Assembly (NCBI RefSeq): GCF_015560805.1
Contig: NZ_JADMSO010000002.1
Coordinates: forward strand, 310,001-374,000
Source: Mediterraneibacter glycyrrhizinilyticus
Lineage (GTDB): Bacteria > Bacillota > Clostridia > Lachnospirales > Lachnospiraceae
DNA: 64,000 nt
Direction: 5' to 3'
In this document: positions 28,388 through 37,247 of the stretch, piece after piece
How the letters are laid out: every line of letters begins with the position of its first letter
Numbering within the stretch: the first letter of the stretch is position 1
Program-made: the position numbers and the translations under genes
The notes under the pieces: generated by a model
What the model saw: the letters and a program-made list of their open reading frames with translations, nothing else
What the model was told of the DNA's origin: nothing
The model's database searches: none

Positions 28388-29925
28388 CAGAGAAAGGAAA
28401 AGTATGGCTTGCCGGAGCAGGTCCGGGAGACGCCGGACTTCTGACGGTGAAAACAAGACAGCTGCTCTGCGAAGCGGACGTGATCGTATATGACGCGCTG
28501 GTCAGCGCGGAAATCCTCTGCCAGATCCCGGATCATGTGGAGCGGATCTATGTGGGAAAACGCTCGGGACACCATCCGGTTCCCCAGGAGGAGATCAATG
28601 CGATCTTGCTTCAGGAAGCGCAGAAAGGAAAACGTGTGCTGCGTTTAAAAGGCGGAGATCCGTTTGTCTTTGGCCGTGGAGGGGAAGAACTGGAACTTCT
28701 CGCAGCGCATCAGATCCCTTATGAGGTCGTTCCGGGAGTGACTTCTGCATCTGCGGTTCCGGCATATGCAGGAATTCCGGTGACGCACCGGGATTATACT
28801 TCTTCGTTTCATGTGATCACCGGGCATCCGAGAAAAGGCGGAAAACTGCAGATCGATTTTGATGCGCTCGTCCGCTTGAACGGAACGCTTATTTTCCTGA
28901 TGGGGATCACGGCGATGGAATCGATCTGCAGCGGACTTCTGGAAGCGGGAATGGAGCCGGATATGCCGGCGGCAGTTTTGGAGCGGGGAACGACGGCGGC
29001 GCAGCTAAGCGTCGTGTCGGATGTGAAACATCTCCCGAAAGAGGCAAAAAAAGCGGGGATCGGAATGCCGGCGATCATTGTGGTCGGGAAAGTCTGCCGG
29101 TTGGGAGAACAATTTCACTGGGCAGAAAAACGTGTGCTTGGCGGCAGACAGTTTTTGATCACCCGTCCGAGACAGCACAGTTCGTCTCTTGCGCGAAAGC
29201 TTCGGGATCTGGGAGCACAGGTGCTGGAACTTCCGGCGATCCGCACCAAACCGGTGGAGCCGAATCCGGAGCTGACCGCGGCATTGGAACAGTTTGGCAC
29301 AAGTGCTGAAAGCTGGCTTGTGTTCACTAGTCCGATCGGAGTAGCGACATTTTTTGAACAGTTGGAAAAACAGGCGTGGGATATCCGAAAATTATTTCGG
29401 AAACAGACGGAGCTTCGGATCGCGGCGATCGGAAGCGCGACCGGACAGGCACTGCGTTCGTTTGGATTGATCCCGGATCTGGTGCCGGACGTATATGACG
29501 CGGAACATTTGGGCAGATCCATTGCACAGAATGCAAAGCCGGGAAGTGAAGTGTTGATCGTCCGTGCAAAAGACGGATCCGAAGCGCTGCTGCCCCCTTT
29601 GGAGGACGCAGGGCTTTCGGTACAGGATGTGGCGCTGTATGAGACGGTCTGCGAACTTCATGAAGCATTGCATGATGAGATCGTAAATGCGGTGTGCTCC
29701 GGGGAGGTGGACGCGGTGACGTTCACAAGCGCTTCCACGGTACATGGATTTGTACAGAGTATGAAACTGACCGATTACACGAATATCCGGGCAGTCTGCA
29801 TCGGAGAGCAGACTGCAAAGGAGGCAGAACGTTACGGGATGCAGGTACAGATATCCGATCAGGCGACAATAGACAGTCTGGTAGAGAAGCTTCTTTTATT
29901 GTACGGAAAGGAAGAACGGGCATGA
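28384..29925 (+). CDS. cobA-hemD: Fused uroporphyrinogen-III C-methyltransferase / uroporphyrinogen-III synthase
   Basis: A 513-residue bifunctional enzyme. Residues ~1-245 are SUMT (AGAGPGDAGLLTVKTRQLL, KGGDPFVFGRGGEEL, VVPGVTSASAVPAYAGIPVT), which makes precorrin-2. Residues ~255-513 are HemD, with GGRQFLITRPR and the conserved VFTSPIGVATFF and TFTSAST near the C-terminus, which cyclises hydroxymethylbilane. With hemC upstream, two adjacent genes convert porphobilinogen to precorrin-2. Coupled to hemC (ATGA), and ATGA-coupled to the following permease gene. Confidence 0.95.
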   Translation: MTEKGKVWLAGAGPGDAGLLTVKTRQLLCEADVIVYDALVSAEILCQIPDHVERIYVGKRSGHHPVPQEEINAILLQEAQKGKRVLRLKGGDPFVFGRGGEELELLAAHQIPYEVVPGVTSASAVPAYAGIPVTHRDYTSSFHVITGHPRKGGKLQIDFDALVRLNGTLIFLMGITAMESICSGLLEAGMEPDMPAAVLERGTTAAQLSVVSDVKHLPKEAKKAGIGMPAIIVVGKVCRLGEQFHWAEKRVLGGRQFLITRPRQHSSSLARKLRDLGAQVLELPAIRTKPVEPNPELTAALEQFGTSAESWLVFTSPIGVATFFEQLEKQAWDIRKLFRKQTELRIAAIGSATGQALRSFGLIPDLVPDVYDAEHLGRSIAQNAKPGSEVLIVRAKDGSEALLPPLEDAGLSVQDVALYETVCELHEALHDEIVNAVCSGEVDAVTFTSASTVHGFVQSMKLTDYTNIRAVCIGEQTAKEAERYGMQVQISDQATIDSLVEKLLLLYGKEERA

Positions 29926-30851
29926 TCCGCTATACAGGAAAGCGGTTTCTGATCAGTCTGCTGTCGGTATGGATGCTGATAACCGTCGCTTTCTTTTTGA
30001 CAAGACAGATGCCCGGAAGTCCGTTTCAGACCGGCAATGTATCCGGAGAGGTGCTGGAACAGATGGAACAGGAATACGGGCTTGACCAACCGGTGTCTGC
30101 ACAGTATGTTACTTATATGAGAAATCTGCTGCACGGAGATCTGGGGATTTCCTATATGAACCCGGGAGAAAGCGTTACGGAAGTGATCGCGAGGGCATTG
30201 CCGGCGACGCTTTCCCTTGGCATACTGGCAGTGATCGTATCGCTTGTGGCAGGTACGCTTTTGGGGATGCTTCAGGCATTTTCGCAAAAAAGGTGGGTTC
30301 GCACAACGATTCTATTCGGTACGATCTTCGGCGCCGGAATCCCGAATTTTGTGATCGCCCTGCTTCTTGCGTTGGTTTTTGGGGTACAGTGGAAACTGCT
30401 TCCGGTTGTAGGACTGGATTCGTGGACAAGTTATCTGCTTCCGGTCTTATCACTTGCAGCTTATCCGACGGCGGTTGTGACAAGGCTGATGTGTCATACA
30501 TGCAGACAGGAACTGCAAAAAGAATACGTTGTACTTGCAAAAGTGAAAGGGCTTCCCATGCGCCGCATCGCCTGGACGCATGTCTGGAAAAATGCCTGGA
30601 TCCCGGTACTGAATTATGCGGGACCGGCAGCGGCATTTCTTTTGACCGGAAGTTTTGTTGTGGAAAGTATTTTTACGATCCCGGGGCTGGGAAGAGAATT
30701 TGTCAATTCGATTGCAAACCGGGATTATACGCTGATCATGGGGCTGACGATTTTTATGGGAGTTGTGGTGATCGGTGTGAACCTGGCAGTGGATCTGCTC
30801 TGTGCCTGGATGGATCCGCGGATCCGGAAAAGTTATTTAAAAGATGTATAG
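29922..30851 (+). CDS. Opp/Dpp/Nik-type ABC transporter permease (DppB-like)
   Basis: A 309-residue permease with about six helices. TRQMPGSPF, LDQPVSAQYVTYMRNLLHGDLGIS and VESIFTIPGLGREFVNSI are characteristic of the first permease of oligopeptide, dipeptide and nickel importers. The ATG at 29922 overlaps the stop of cobA-hemD by ATGA, so it is unmistakably in the cobalamin operon. Substrate cannot be read from the permease. Candidates are nickel or cobalt complexes, peptides, or tetrapyrrole precursors such as 5-aminolevulinate (E. coli Dpp carries that compound). Confidence 0.9.
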   Translation: MIRYTGKRFLISLLSVWMLITVAFFLTRQMPGSPFQTGNVSGEVLEQMEQEYGLDQPVSAQYVTYMRNLLHGDLGISYMNPGESVTEVIARALPATLSLGILAVIVSLVAGTLLGMLQAFSQKRWVRTTILFGTIFGAGIPNFVIALLLALVFGVQWKLLPVVGLDSWTSYLLPVLSLAAYPTAVVTRLMCHTCRQELQKEYVVLAKVKGLPMRRIAWTHVWKNAWIPVLNYAGPAAAFLLTGSFVVESIFTIPGLGREFVNSIANRDYTLIMGLTIFMGVVVIGVNLAVDLLCAWMDPRIRKSYLKDV

Positions 30852-30871
30852 AAAGAGGAACGCAAAACAGG

Positions 30872-31702
30872 ATGAAACGAAAAGATCGGCAGAAAGCAGA
30901 AAGTAATTTCATATTGAAAACAGGAGTGATCCTTTTGGCAATGCTCACACTTCTGGCAGTACTGGTTCCGATTTTCTCCGGACAGTCCTATGCGGAACAG
31001 AATCCGGATCTGCAGAATCTCGGAAGTTCCGCGGCACATCTTTTCGGGACGGACAAATTTGGACGGGACTTATTCGTGCGTGTCTGGTATGGAACACGGA
31101 TCAGTCTGTTTGTCGGGATCGGCAGTATGGCGATCTGCGGGGCAGTGGGGATCGTGATCGGAGCGGCTGCGGGATATGCGGGAGGGATCATCGATCTTCT
31201 GCTGATGCGTCTCGGAGATCTGGTCGATGCGGTTCCGTCTCTTCTTTATGTGATATTGATCACATTGACATTCGGCGCCAATGCGGGAAGTATCCTTTTG
31301 GGGATCTGTATTTCGGGCTGGGTGGAATCGGCGCGGATCGTCCGCGCCGAAGTACAGCGTGTGAAGACACTGAATTTTTGTGAGGCTGCCCGGATCCTGG
31401 GAGCGGGACCGATCCGGATCCTGCGAACACATGTGCTTCCGAATGCGTGGGGACCGGTGATCGTTTCCCTGACGTTCTTTATACCGAAAGCGATATTTAC
31501 CGAAGCATTTTTGAGTTTTGTAGGTGTGGGGATCGAGGCGCCACAGGCGAGTCTCGGCAGTCTGATCCAGGCGGCAAGAAGTCAGATGCGTCTTTACCCC
31601 TCACAAATGTTATATCCGATCCTTGTTCTGAGTCTTTTGTTGATCTCGCTGCACTTGATCGGAGTCGGTCTGGAACAAAAGGGAGGATGGAACAGAAGAT
31701 GA
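30872..31702 (+). CDS. Opp/Dpp/Nik-type ABC transporter permease (DppC-like)
   Basis: A 276-residue permease with about six helices. It has the second-permease hallmarks: AEQNPDLQNL in the N-terminal loop, HLFGTDKFGRDLFVRVWYG, the EAA-loop-like ARILGAGPIRILRTHVLPN, and FLSFVGVGIEAPQASLG. The start at 30872 is chosen after AGAGGAACGC; the upstream open frame is a shadow of the first permease. It ends with an ATGA overlap into the ATPase gene. Confidence 0.9.
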   Translation: MKRKDRQKAESNFILKTGVILLAMLTLLAVLVPIFSGQSYAEQNPDLQNLGSSAAHLFGTDKFGRDLFVRVWYGTRISLFVGIGSMAICGAVGIVIGAAAGYAGGIIDLLLMRLGDLVDAVPSLLYVILITLTFGANAGSILLGICISGWVESARIVRAEVQRVKTLNFCEAARILGAGPIRILRTHVLPNAWGPVIVSLTFFIPKAIFTEAFLSFVGVGIEAPQASLGSLIQAARSQMRLYPSQMLYPILVLSLLLISLHLIGVGLEQKGGWNRR

Positions 31703-33525
31703 AAGAAGAACTGCTTTTCGTCAGGCATCTGCATGTGGAATTTCAACATGGCGGTCAAAAAGAAGAAGCGGTGCGCGACGTCAGCTTTGACGTGGGATGC
31801 GGCGAGATCGTCGGAGTGGTCGGAGAATCCGGGTCCGGGAAAAGTACCGTGATGCGCGCAGTTCTCGACGTTCTTCCGCAGGATGCCGACGTATCTTATG
31901 AACAGCTTTGGATCCGGGGAGGAAAATCCTCGGCTGCGATGGTGTTTCAGGATCCGTCTGCCTATCTGAATCCGACGATCAAAGTAGGCAGACAGTTGAT
32001 CGAAACAATTCTTCTGCATCCGGAACCTGTGACGGAAAAAGCAACACAGCAGCAGAAAAAAAACAGTCGGAAACGTGCGTGGGAGCATGCGGAAAAACTG
32101 TTGGAGATGACCGGGATCCGGAATCCGGAAGAAATAATGAAACGGTATCCGTTTGAACTTTCCGGCGGGCAGCAGCAGCGGATTGTGCTTGCGATCGCAT
32201 TGGCATGCCGCCCGTCGCTGTTGATCGCGGATGAGCCGACAACCGCTCTTGACGTCACGGTACAGCGGCAGATTTTAGACCGCCTGAAGCGGATCGCGGA
32301 AGAGACGCACACATCGGTTTTACTGGTCAGCCATGATCTTGGAGTCGTTGCGGCACTGGCGAAGAGAATCCTTGTGATGAAAGACGGAGAGATCATTGAA
32401 ACGGGAACGGCAGAAGAAATTTTTCATGAAGCAAAAGAACAATATACGAGAGAACTGGTGGAAGCGGCAAGGAAACATGGCAGCCGGTCGCAGGATAAGC
32501 ACAGGATTTCAGAAACGATCCTGTTTCAGGCGGAACATCTCTCCTTTCAATATACAAAATTTCATTTTTTGAAAAAAAAATCGACGGAAGCAGTGCAGGA
32601 TGTTTCGTTTTTTTTGCGAAAAGGGGAATCCTATGGGCTGGTCGGGGAGAGCGGGAGCGGAAAAACAACGCTTGCAAGAATGATGACCGGAATTATAGAA
32701 CCGTCGGCGGGACAGATTTTGTATCTGAAAGAGCGATGGAAATCTTTACAAAAAGGCAGGAGCAAAGCGCAGTGTCAAAAAATCCAGATGGTTTTTCAGA
32801 ATTGTGCGCAAGCATTGGATCCGAAAAGAACGATCGGAGAAGCCTTATCGGAACCGCTTGAGATCTGGGGCGGTGGCATGCAGGATGTGTGGAAGACAGA
32901 AGCAGCGGAAATGCTTTTCAAAGTAGGATTGGAACCGGAGATCCTTGAGAAATACCCGGGGGAGCTCTCCGGCGGACAGCGGCAAAGGATCGGGATCGCG
33001 AGAGCATTGATGCTGAAGCCGGAACTTCTCGTATTGGATGAACCGGTATCCGCGCTGGATGTGACGGTACAGGAACAGATCTTGCAATTATTGGAACGTC
33101 TGCAAAGAGAACAGGAGCTGACTTATTTTTTTATTTCCCATGATCTGAATGTCGTGAGGCGGATTTGTGACCGGATCGGCGTTCTTTACAATGGGAGGCT
33201 TGTGGAAAGCGGAGATGCAGAACAACTTTACAGGGAACCATGGCATCCGTACACAAAAGAATTGATGCTTTCGACGTTGACTGCCGATCCGAAGAAAATG
33301 AGAAGACGGCGAAATGTTCCCGGGCTGACGTCAGGAGGCGGTACAGGCAGTGGGGAGGAAAACGGCTGTCCTTATGCCAACAGGTGTGGATATGTGATGG
33401 AGTGTTGTAAGAAAGAACGACCGGAACTTTACCGGTTTGAAGATCGGGAAGTGGCATGTTTCTTGTATTCGGAACAGCACAGCGGAAAACGAAGCAAAGA
33501 GTACCGGATGGCTTCCCAGATTTGA
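31699..33525 (+). CDS. Opp/Dpp/Nik-type ABC transporter, two ATPase domains in one protein
   Basis: A 608-residue protein containing both ATPases of the importer (usually separate DppD/NikD and DppF/NikE). Domain 1 (about 1-258) has GESGSGKST, LSGGQQQRI and LLIADEPTTALDV. Domain 2 (about 270-540) has GESGSGKTT, LSGGQRQRIGIARAL and LLVLDEPVSALDV. The C-terminal oligopeptide-transporter motif with cysteines (CPYANRCGYVMECC) is present only once, at the end. The start at 31699 (ATGA overlap) is preferred to an in-frame ATG at 31687 that abuts the GGAGG. Confidence 0.9.
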   Translation: MKEELLFVRHLHVEFQHGGQKEEAVRDVSFDVGCGEIVGVVGESGSGKSTVMRAVLDVLPQDADVSYEQLWIRGGKSSAAMVFQDPSAYLNPTIKVGRQLIETILLHPEPVTEKATQQQKKNSRKRAWEHAEKLLEMTGIRNPEEIMKRYPFELSGGQQQRIVLAIALACRPSLLIADEPTTALDVTVQRQILDRLKRIAEETHTSVLLVSHDLGVVAALAKRILVMKDGEIIETGTAEEIFHEAKEQYTRELVEAARKHGSRSQDKHRISETILFQAEHLSFQYTKFHFLKKKSTEAVQDVSFFLRKGESYGLVGESGSGKTTLARMMTGIIEPSAGQILYLKERWKSLQKGRSKAQCQKIQMVFQNCAQALDPKRTIGEALSEPLEIWGGGMQDVWKTEAAEMLFKVGLEPEILEKYPGELSGGQRQRIGIARALMLKPELLVLDEPVSALDVTVQEQILQLLERLQREQELTYFFISHDLNVVRRICDRIGVLYNGRLVESGDAEQLYREPWHPYTKELMLSTLTADPKKMRRRRNVPGLTSGGGTGSGEENGCPYANRCGYVMECCKKERPELYRFEDREVACFLYSEQHSGKRSKEYRMASQI

Positions 33526-33546
33526 ATGAGAAGAAAGGAACAAAGA

Positions 33547-35190
33547 ATGTACAAGATCGGGAAAAACGCGGGGAAGAAATGGATAGCGGCAGTGATGGCG
33601 GCGTTCGTGACTGTGGCAGCGGCAGCAGGGTGCGGCAAAACGGACAAAGCCGGAGCAGAAGAACGAAAAGAGAGAAACAGTATCACCGTCGCTGCGAGCA
33701 GCGATACCGGTTCGATGGATCCGGCAGGCAGTATTGCCCTTACCTATCTGACGTATTCGGTATCGGCGCTGGACGAATTATTGACATTTGATGCGGACGG
33801 AGAGATCGACTACCGGGCGGCAGAGTCCTACGAAGTCAATGAAGATTCGACGGTCTGGACGTTCCATCTGCGGGAAGAAGCGGCGTGGTCGGACGGGACG
33901 CCGGTGACTTCGGCGGATTTTCTGAATACGATGACGCGGGCGCTGGATCCGAAAAGCGGGAGCGGCTATGCAAATTATCTGTTTCCGATCCGGAATGCCG
34001 AGGCGATCTACAACGGAGAGATGGAGAGCGGAGAACTCGGAGTGGAGACGCCGGACGACTATACGCTGATCTTTTATCTGGAAAAACCGTGCGTCTATTT
34101 TCTGGATCTGCTGCGGCTTCCGGTCTATACACCGTCCTGCAGTACCTATGCAAAAGAAACCGGAAGCGGCTGGGATACCGATCCAAAGACAAGTGTATCG
34201 AACGGTCCGTTTTATCTTGCGGAATATGTACCGGAACAGTATATGACGCTTAAAAAAAATGAATCGTACTGGAATGCGGATGCCGTTTCATTGGATGAGA
34301 TCACCTATCGTTTTTTTGACAGTCAGGAAGCGATGCTGTATGCTTACGAAAGCGGAGAAGCAGATGCGGCGACCGGACTGCCGTCCACGGTGATGAGCCT
34401 GTATGAGGGAAAAGAAGATCTGGAGATCACGGAGACGATCGCGACCCGGTATATTTACCCCAATCTGAATGTAGAGCCGTTGCAGGACGTCCGGGTCAGA
34501 AAGGCGATCAGTCTGGCGCTGAACCGGGAGAATCTTTGTCAGGCTGTGGGCGGCGATACGGAGCCGACGGTCAATTTTATCGCGGCGTATATGAAAGATA
34601 AGACGACCGGAAATTATTTTATCCAGGAAGCGGAACCACCGTTTCAGGAAAATGTGAAAGAAGCACAGAAACTTCTTGCAGAAGCGGGATACCCAAACGG
34701 GGAGGGATTTCCGGTGCTGACGTATAACTATCCGACGTTGGAGATGGATTCGGACACGGCGCAGGTGCTTCAGGAACAGCTGAAAAAAAATCTGAATATT
34801 GAGATCAAGCTCAATGCACAGGAATTACAGGTGAACTATTCCGAGCGCCGGGCAGGGAATTTCGATCTGTGTCGGATGAACTGGACCGCAGATTTTGCGG
34901 ATCCTTATACGTATCTGTCGATGCTGTTGTCCAACAGCACCTATAACTGCAGCGGAATTCAGGATGCACAGTATGACGCTTTGGTGGCGGCGTCCGATAC
35001 GGAAACAGATCCGGCAAAACGGGCGGAGCTGATGCATCAGGCGGAGCGCCTTGCCGTAGGAGAACAGTTTTATGTGATCCCGCTTTATTCGATGAAGAGC
35101 TGTAATCTGATCCGGCCAAAATTGGAGGGGATCACACAGATCGCGGCAACCGGAGCGTTGGAATACCGCTATGCAAAGTGGGCAGATTAA
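33547..35190 (+). CDS. Opp/Dpp-type substrate-binding lipoprotein
   Basis: A 547-residue solute-binding protein. The N-terminus is a lipoprotein signal: charged residues, hydrophobic stretch, then lipobox AAGC (cysteine near residue 30). The mature part is cluster C (family 5) type, with DSTVWTFHLREEAAWSDGTPV, DPRVRKAI-like QDVRVRKAISLALNREN, and a C-terminal FDLCRMNWTADFADPYTYL region resembling OppA. I see no histidine cluster that would mark a NikA-like metal site. AAAGGAA precedes the chosen ATG. Substrate is open; the operon position suggests something needed for corrinoid synthesis. Confidence 0.88.
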   Translation: MYKIGKNAGKKWIAAVMAAFVTVAAAAGCGKTDKAGAEERKERNSITVAASSDTGSMDPAGSIALTYLTYSVSALDELLTFDADGEIDYRAAESYEVNEDSTVWTFHLREEAAWSDGTPVTSADFLNTMTRALDPKSGSGYANYLFPIRNAEAIYNGEMESGELGVETPDDYTLIFYLEKPCVYFLDLLRLPVYTPSCSTYAKETGSGWDTDPKTSVSNGPFYLAEYVPEQYMTLKKNESYWNADAVSLDEITYRFFDSQEAMLYAYESGEADAATGLPSTVMSLYEGKEDLEITETIATRYIYPNLNVEPLQDVRVRKAISLALNRENLCQAVGGDTEPTVNFIAAYMKDKTTGNYFIQEAEPPFQENVKEAQKLLAEAGYPNGEGFPVLTYNYPTLEMDSDTAQVLQEQLKKNLNIEIKLNAQELQVNYSERRAGNFDLCRMNWTADFADPYTYLSMLLSNSTYNCSGIQDAQYDALVAASDTETDPAKRAELMHQAERLAVGEQFYVIPLYSMKSCNLIRPKLEGITQIAATGALEYRYAKWAD

Positions 35191-35215
35191 ACGGAAGCAA
35201 AGAAAGAGGAGCAGA

Positions 35216-36310
35216 ATGTTATATTTGGTGACAGGAGGAAGCGGAAGCGGGAAATCGGAATATGCGGAAGCATTGGTGCAAAAATTACGCGGAAAATCCG
35301 GTCAGGAAGCCTCAGACGAGGAAAAACAAGGATCTGACGACGGAGTCTGGTATCTCGCCACAATGATCCCTTACGGCGCGGAGACGGAAAAAAAGATCGC
35401 CCGTCACAGGAAGATGCGGAAAGACAAAGGTTTTTTGACAAAAGAATGTTATCTGGATCTGAAAGGATTTGTGCGTGAGGAAGAAATAAAAGGAAACAGA
35501 CCATCCGTCGTCTTGTTGGAATGTATGTCAAATCTGACTGCCAATGAAATGTTTGAGGAAACGGGTGCAGGAAGCGGCGCATTTGAGGCTGTCAAAGAGG
35601 GTATCGAGGCATTGTGCGATTTCTGCGGACAGGTTGTCGTTGTGACAAATGAAGTCTGCTCGGAGACCGCACAGGACAGCCCGGAGATGTACCGGTACAA
35701 AGAACTGCTGGGAAAGATCAACTGCTGGATGGCCAAACGGGCTGTTCAAGTGACGGAAGTAGTCTATGGAATCCCGTTGTCTGTCAAAGAAAAAGAAGTC
35801 TTTTTGGGGAGTAGGGAACGAAGTCCGGAGAGTGACGTTTGGATGAAAGAAGAAATGGTAAAACAAGAAAAAAGAAAGGGAGTTCACCTGATCGTCGGCG
35901 GAGCATTTCAGGGGAAAACAGCGTATGTCAAAAGCGCGTATCCGGATCTTCGGTGGTGCGACGGCTCAGTCTGCAAGATGGATGATATATGGGAGGCGGA
36001 GGGCATCCTGCATCTGGAAGCATGGATTTCCCGCTGGATGCGGGGAGAAGAAAACAAAGCGCGTCAGCAGAAAGAAAAGATAAGCTGTCAGGCGGAAGAG
36101 GAAGTCGGGCGGCTGGTCAGACGGCTGATCGAGACGAATCCGGACCGGGTGATCGTGTGCACGGAAATCGGATACGGTCTGGTTCCGGTCGATGCATTTG
36201 ACCGGGCATACCGTGAGACGGTCGGAAGAATCTGTACCGGACTTGCCGGGAAAGCGGCAGCGGTGGATCGGATCGTATGCGGGATCGATACAAGGATAAA
36301 AGAGATGTGA
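35216..36310 (+). CDS. cobU: Tandem CobU-like protein: adenosylcobinamide kinase / guanylyltransferase
   Basis: CobU phosphorylates adenosylcobinamide and transfers GMP to it. This protein is 364 residues, twice the usual ~180. Domain 1 (about 1-215) has P-loop VTGGSGSGKSEYAEAL, the guanylylated-histidine segment ARHRKMR and VVVTNEV, but lacks the usual GIVP motif. Domain 2 (about 222-364) has P-loop IVGGAFQGKTAYVK and a CobU-like C-terminus (TEIGYGLVPVDAFDRAYRE then VDRIVCGI), but no RHR motif. AAGAGGAGC precedes the ATG at 35216. The two halves may have split the kinase and guanylyltransferase roles. Confidence 0.85.
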   Translation: MLYLVTGGSGSGKSEYAEALVQKLRGKSGQEASDEEKQGSDDGVWYLATMIPYGAETEKKIARHRKMRKDKGFLTKECYLDLKGFVREEEIKGNRPSVVLLECMSNLTANEMFEETGAGSGAFEAVKEGIEALCDFCGQVVVVTNEVCSETAQDSPEMYRYKELLGKINCWMAKRAVQVTEVVYGIPLSVKEKEVFLGSRERSPESDVWMKEEMVKQEKRKGVHLIVGGAFQGKTAYVKSAYPDLRWCDGSVCKMDDIWEAEGILHLEAWISRWMRGEENKARQQKEKISCQAEEEVGRLVRRLIETNPDRVIVCTEIGYGLVPVDAFDRAYRETVGRICTGLAGKAAAVDRIVCGIDTRIKEM

Positions 36311-36321
36311 GGGAAAAGAAA

Positions 36322-37191
36322 ATGGAGACACAGATAAAAACAAAAAAGATCAATTATGGAGATCTGATAAAAGAGACGGTGATTTTGACCGCGGCGGTGG
36401 CAGTGATCTCTGCCGCAGTTTATTTTTTTCTTGTGCCGAGCCAGACGTCGGTGAGCAGTATTTCGGGATTGGGGATCGTGCTTTCCAATTTTATCCCGCT
36501 GCCGTTGTCGGCGATCACGATGGTTTTAAATGTGGTGCTTTTGATCATCGGATTTCTGACGTGCGGAAAAGAATTCGGTGTGAAAACGGTTTATACGAGT
36601 ATCGTACTGCCGTTATTTCTGGCGTTATATGAAAAGATATTCCCGGATTTTGAATCGATGACGGCAAGTCCGGAACTGGATGTGATCTGTTATATTTTAG
36701 TGGTAAGTGTGGGATTGAGCATTTTATTTAACCGGAATGCGTCGTCCGGCGGTCTGGATATTGTGGCGAAGATCATGAATAAATATCTGCACATGGAACT
36801 TGGAAAGGCAATGTCTTTATCCGGAATGTGCGTGGCGCTTTCTTCTGCGCTTGTCTATGACAAAAAGGCGGTTGTACTGAGTATTCTCGGAACGTACTTC
36901 AACGGGATCGTGCTGGATCATTTTATTTTCGGACAAAACCTGAAACGGAGAGTCTGCATCATCACAAAGAAAGAGAATGAACTGCGTCAGTTTATTCTTC
37001 ATGAACTGCACAGCGGCGCCACGGTCTATGAAGCGATCGGAGCTTACAATATGCAGAAACGAAATGAGATCATTACGATCGTAGATAAAGGGGAATACCA
37101 GAAATTGATGGATTATATCAACCGGGAAGATCCGGAAGCATTTATTACGGTTTATACGGTGTCTGAGATGAGGTATCGCCCAAAACGATGA
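36322..37191 (+). CDS. YitT family membrane protein with DUF2179 domain
   Basis: A 289-residue protein with five or six hydrophobic helices in the first ~200 residues (including PLSAITMVLNVVLLIIGF and NRNASSGGLDIVAKIM, the YitT signature). A C-terminal DUF2179 domain (about 215-285) includes HELHSGATVYEAIGAYNMQ. Function of the family is not known. It lies 11 bases after cobU and before the operon terminator, so it belongs to the cobalamin transcript, perhaps only by position. The start at 36322 follows GAGGGAAAAG. Confidence 0.85.
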   Translation: METQIKTKKINYGDLIKETVILTAAVAVISAAVYFFLVPSQTSVSSISGLGIVLSNFIPLPLSAITMVLNVVLLIIGFLTCGKEFGVKTVYTSIVLPLFLALYEKIFPDFESMTASPELDVICYILVVSVGLSILFNRNASSGGLDIVAKIMNKYLHMELGKAMSLSGMCVALSSALVYDKKAVVLSILGTYFNGIVLDHFIFGQNLKRRVCIITKKENELRQFILHELHSGATVYEAIGAYNMQKRNEIITIVDKGEYQKLMDYINREDPEAFITVYTVSEMRYRPKR

Positions 37192-37203
37192 GAAGAATAA
37201 AAA

Positions 37204-37247
37204 CCCCTTTCCGACTTCTGAAAAGGAGAAGCGGAAAGGGATTTTTT
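37204..37247. terminator. Bidirectional intrinsic terminator
   Basis: CCCTTTCCG-A-CTTCT pairs with AGAAG-CGGAAAGGG (one bulge), followed by TTTTTT on the plus strand and, on the minus strand, by AAACCCC read as a TTTTT tract. It ends the cobalamin operon on one side and the convergent MATE gene on the other, overlapping the last codon of the latter. Confidence 0.9.

Noticed and set aside
29922-35190. Confident call of nikABCDE
   Set aside because: Fold family fits but no metal-binding signature can be seen in the binding protein, so substrate is left open.
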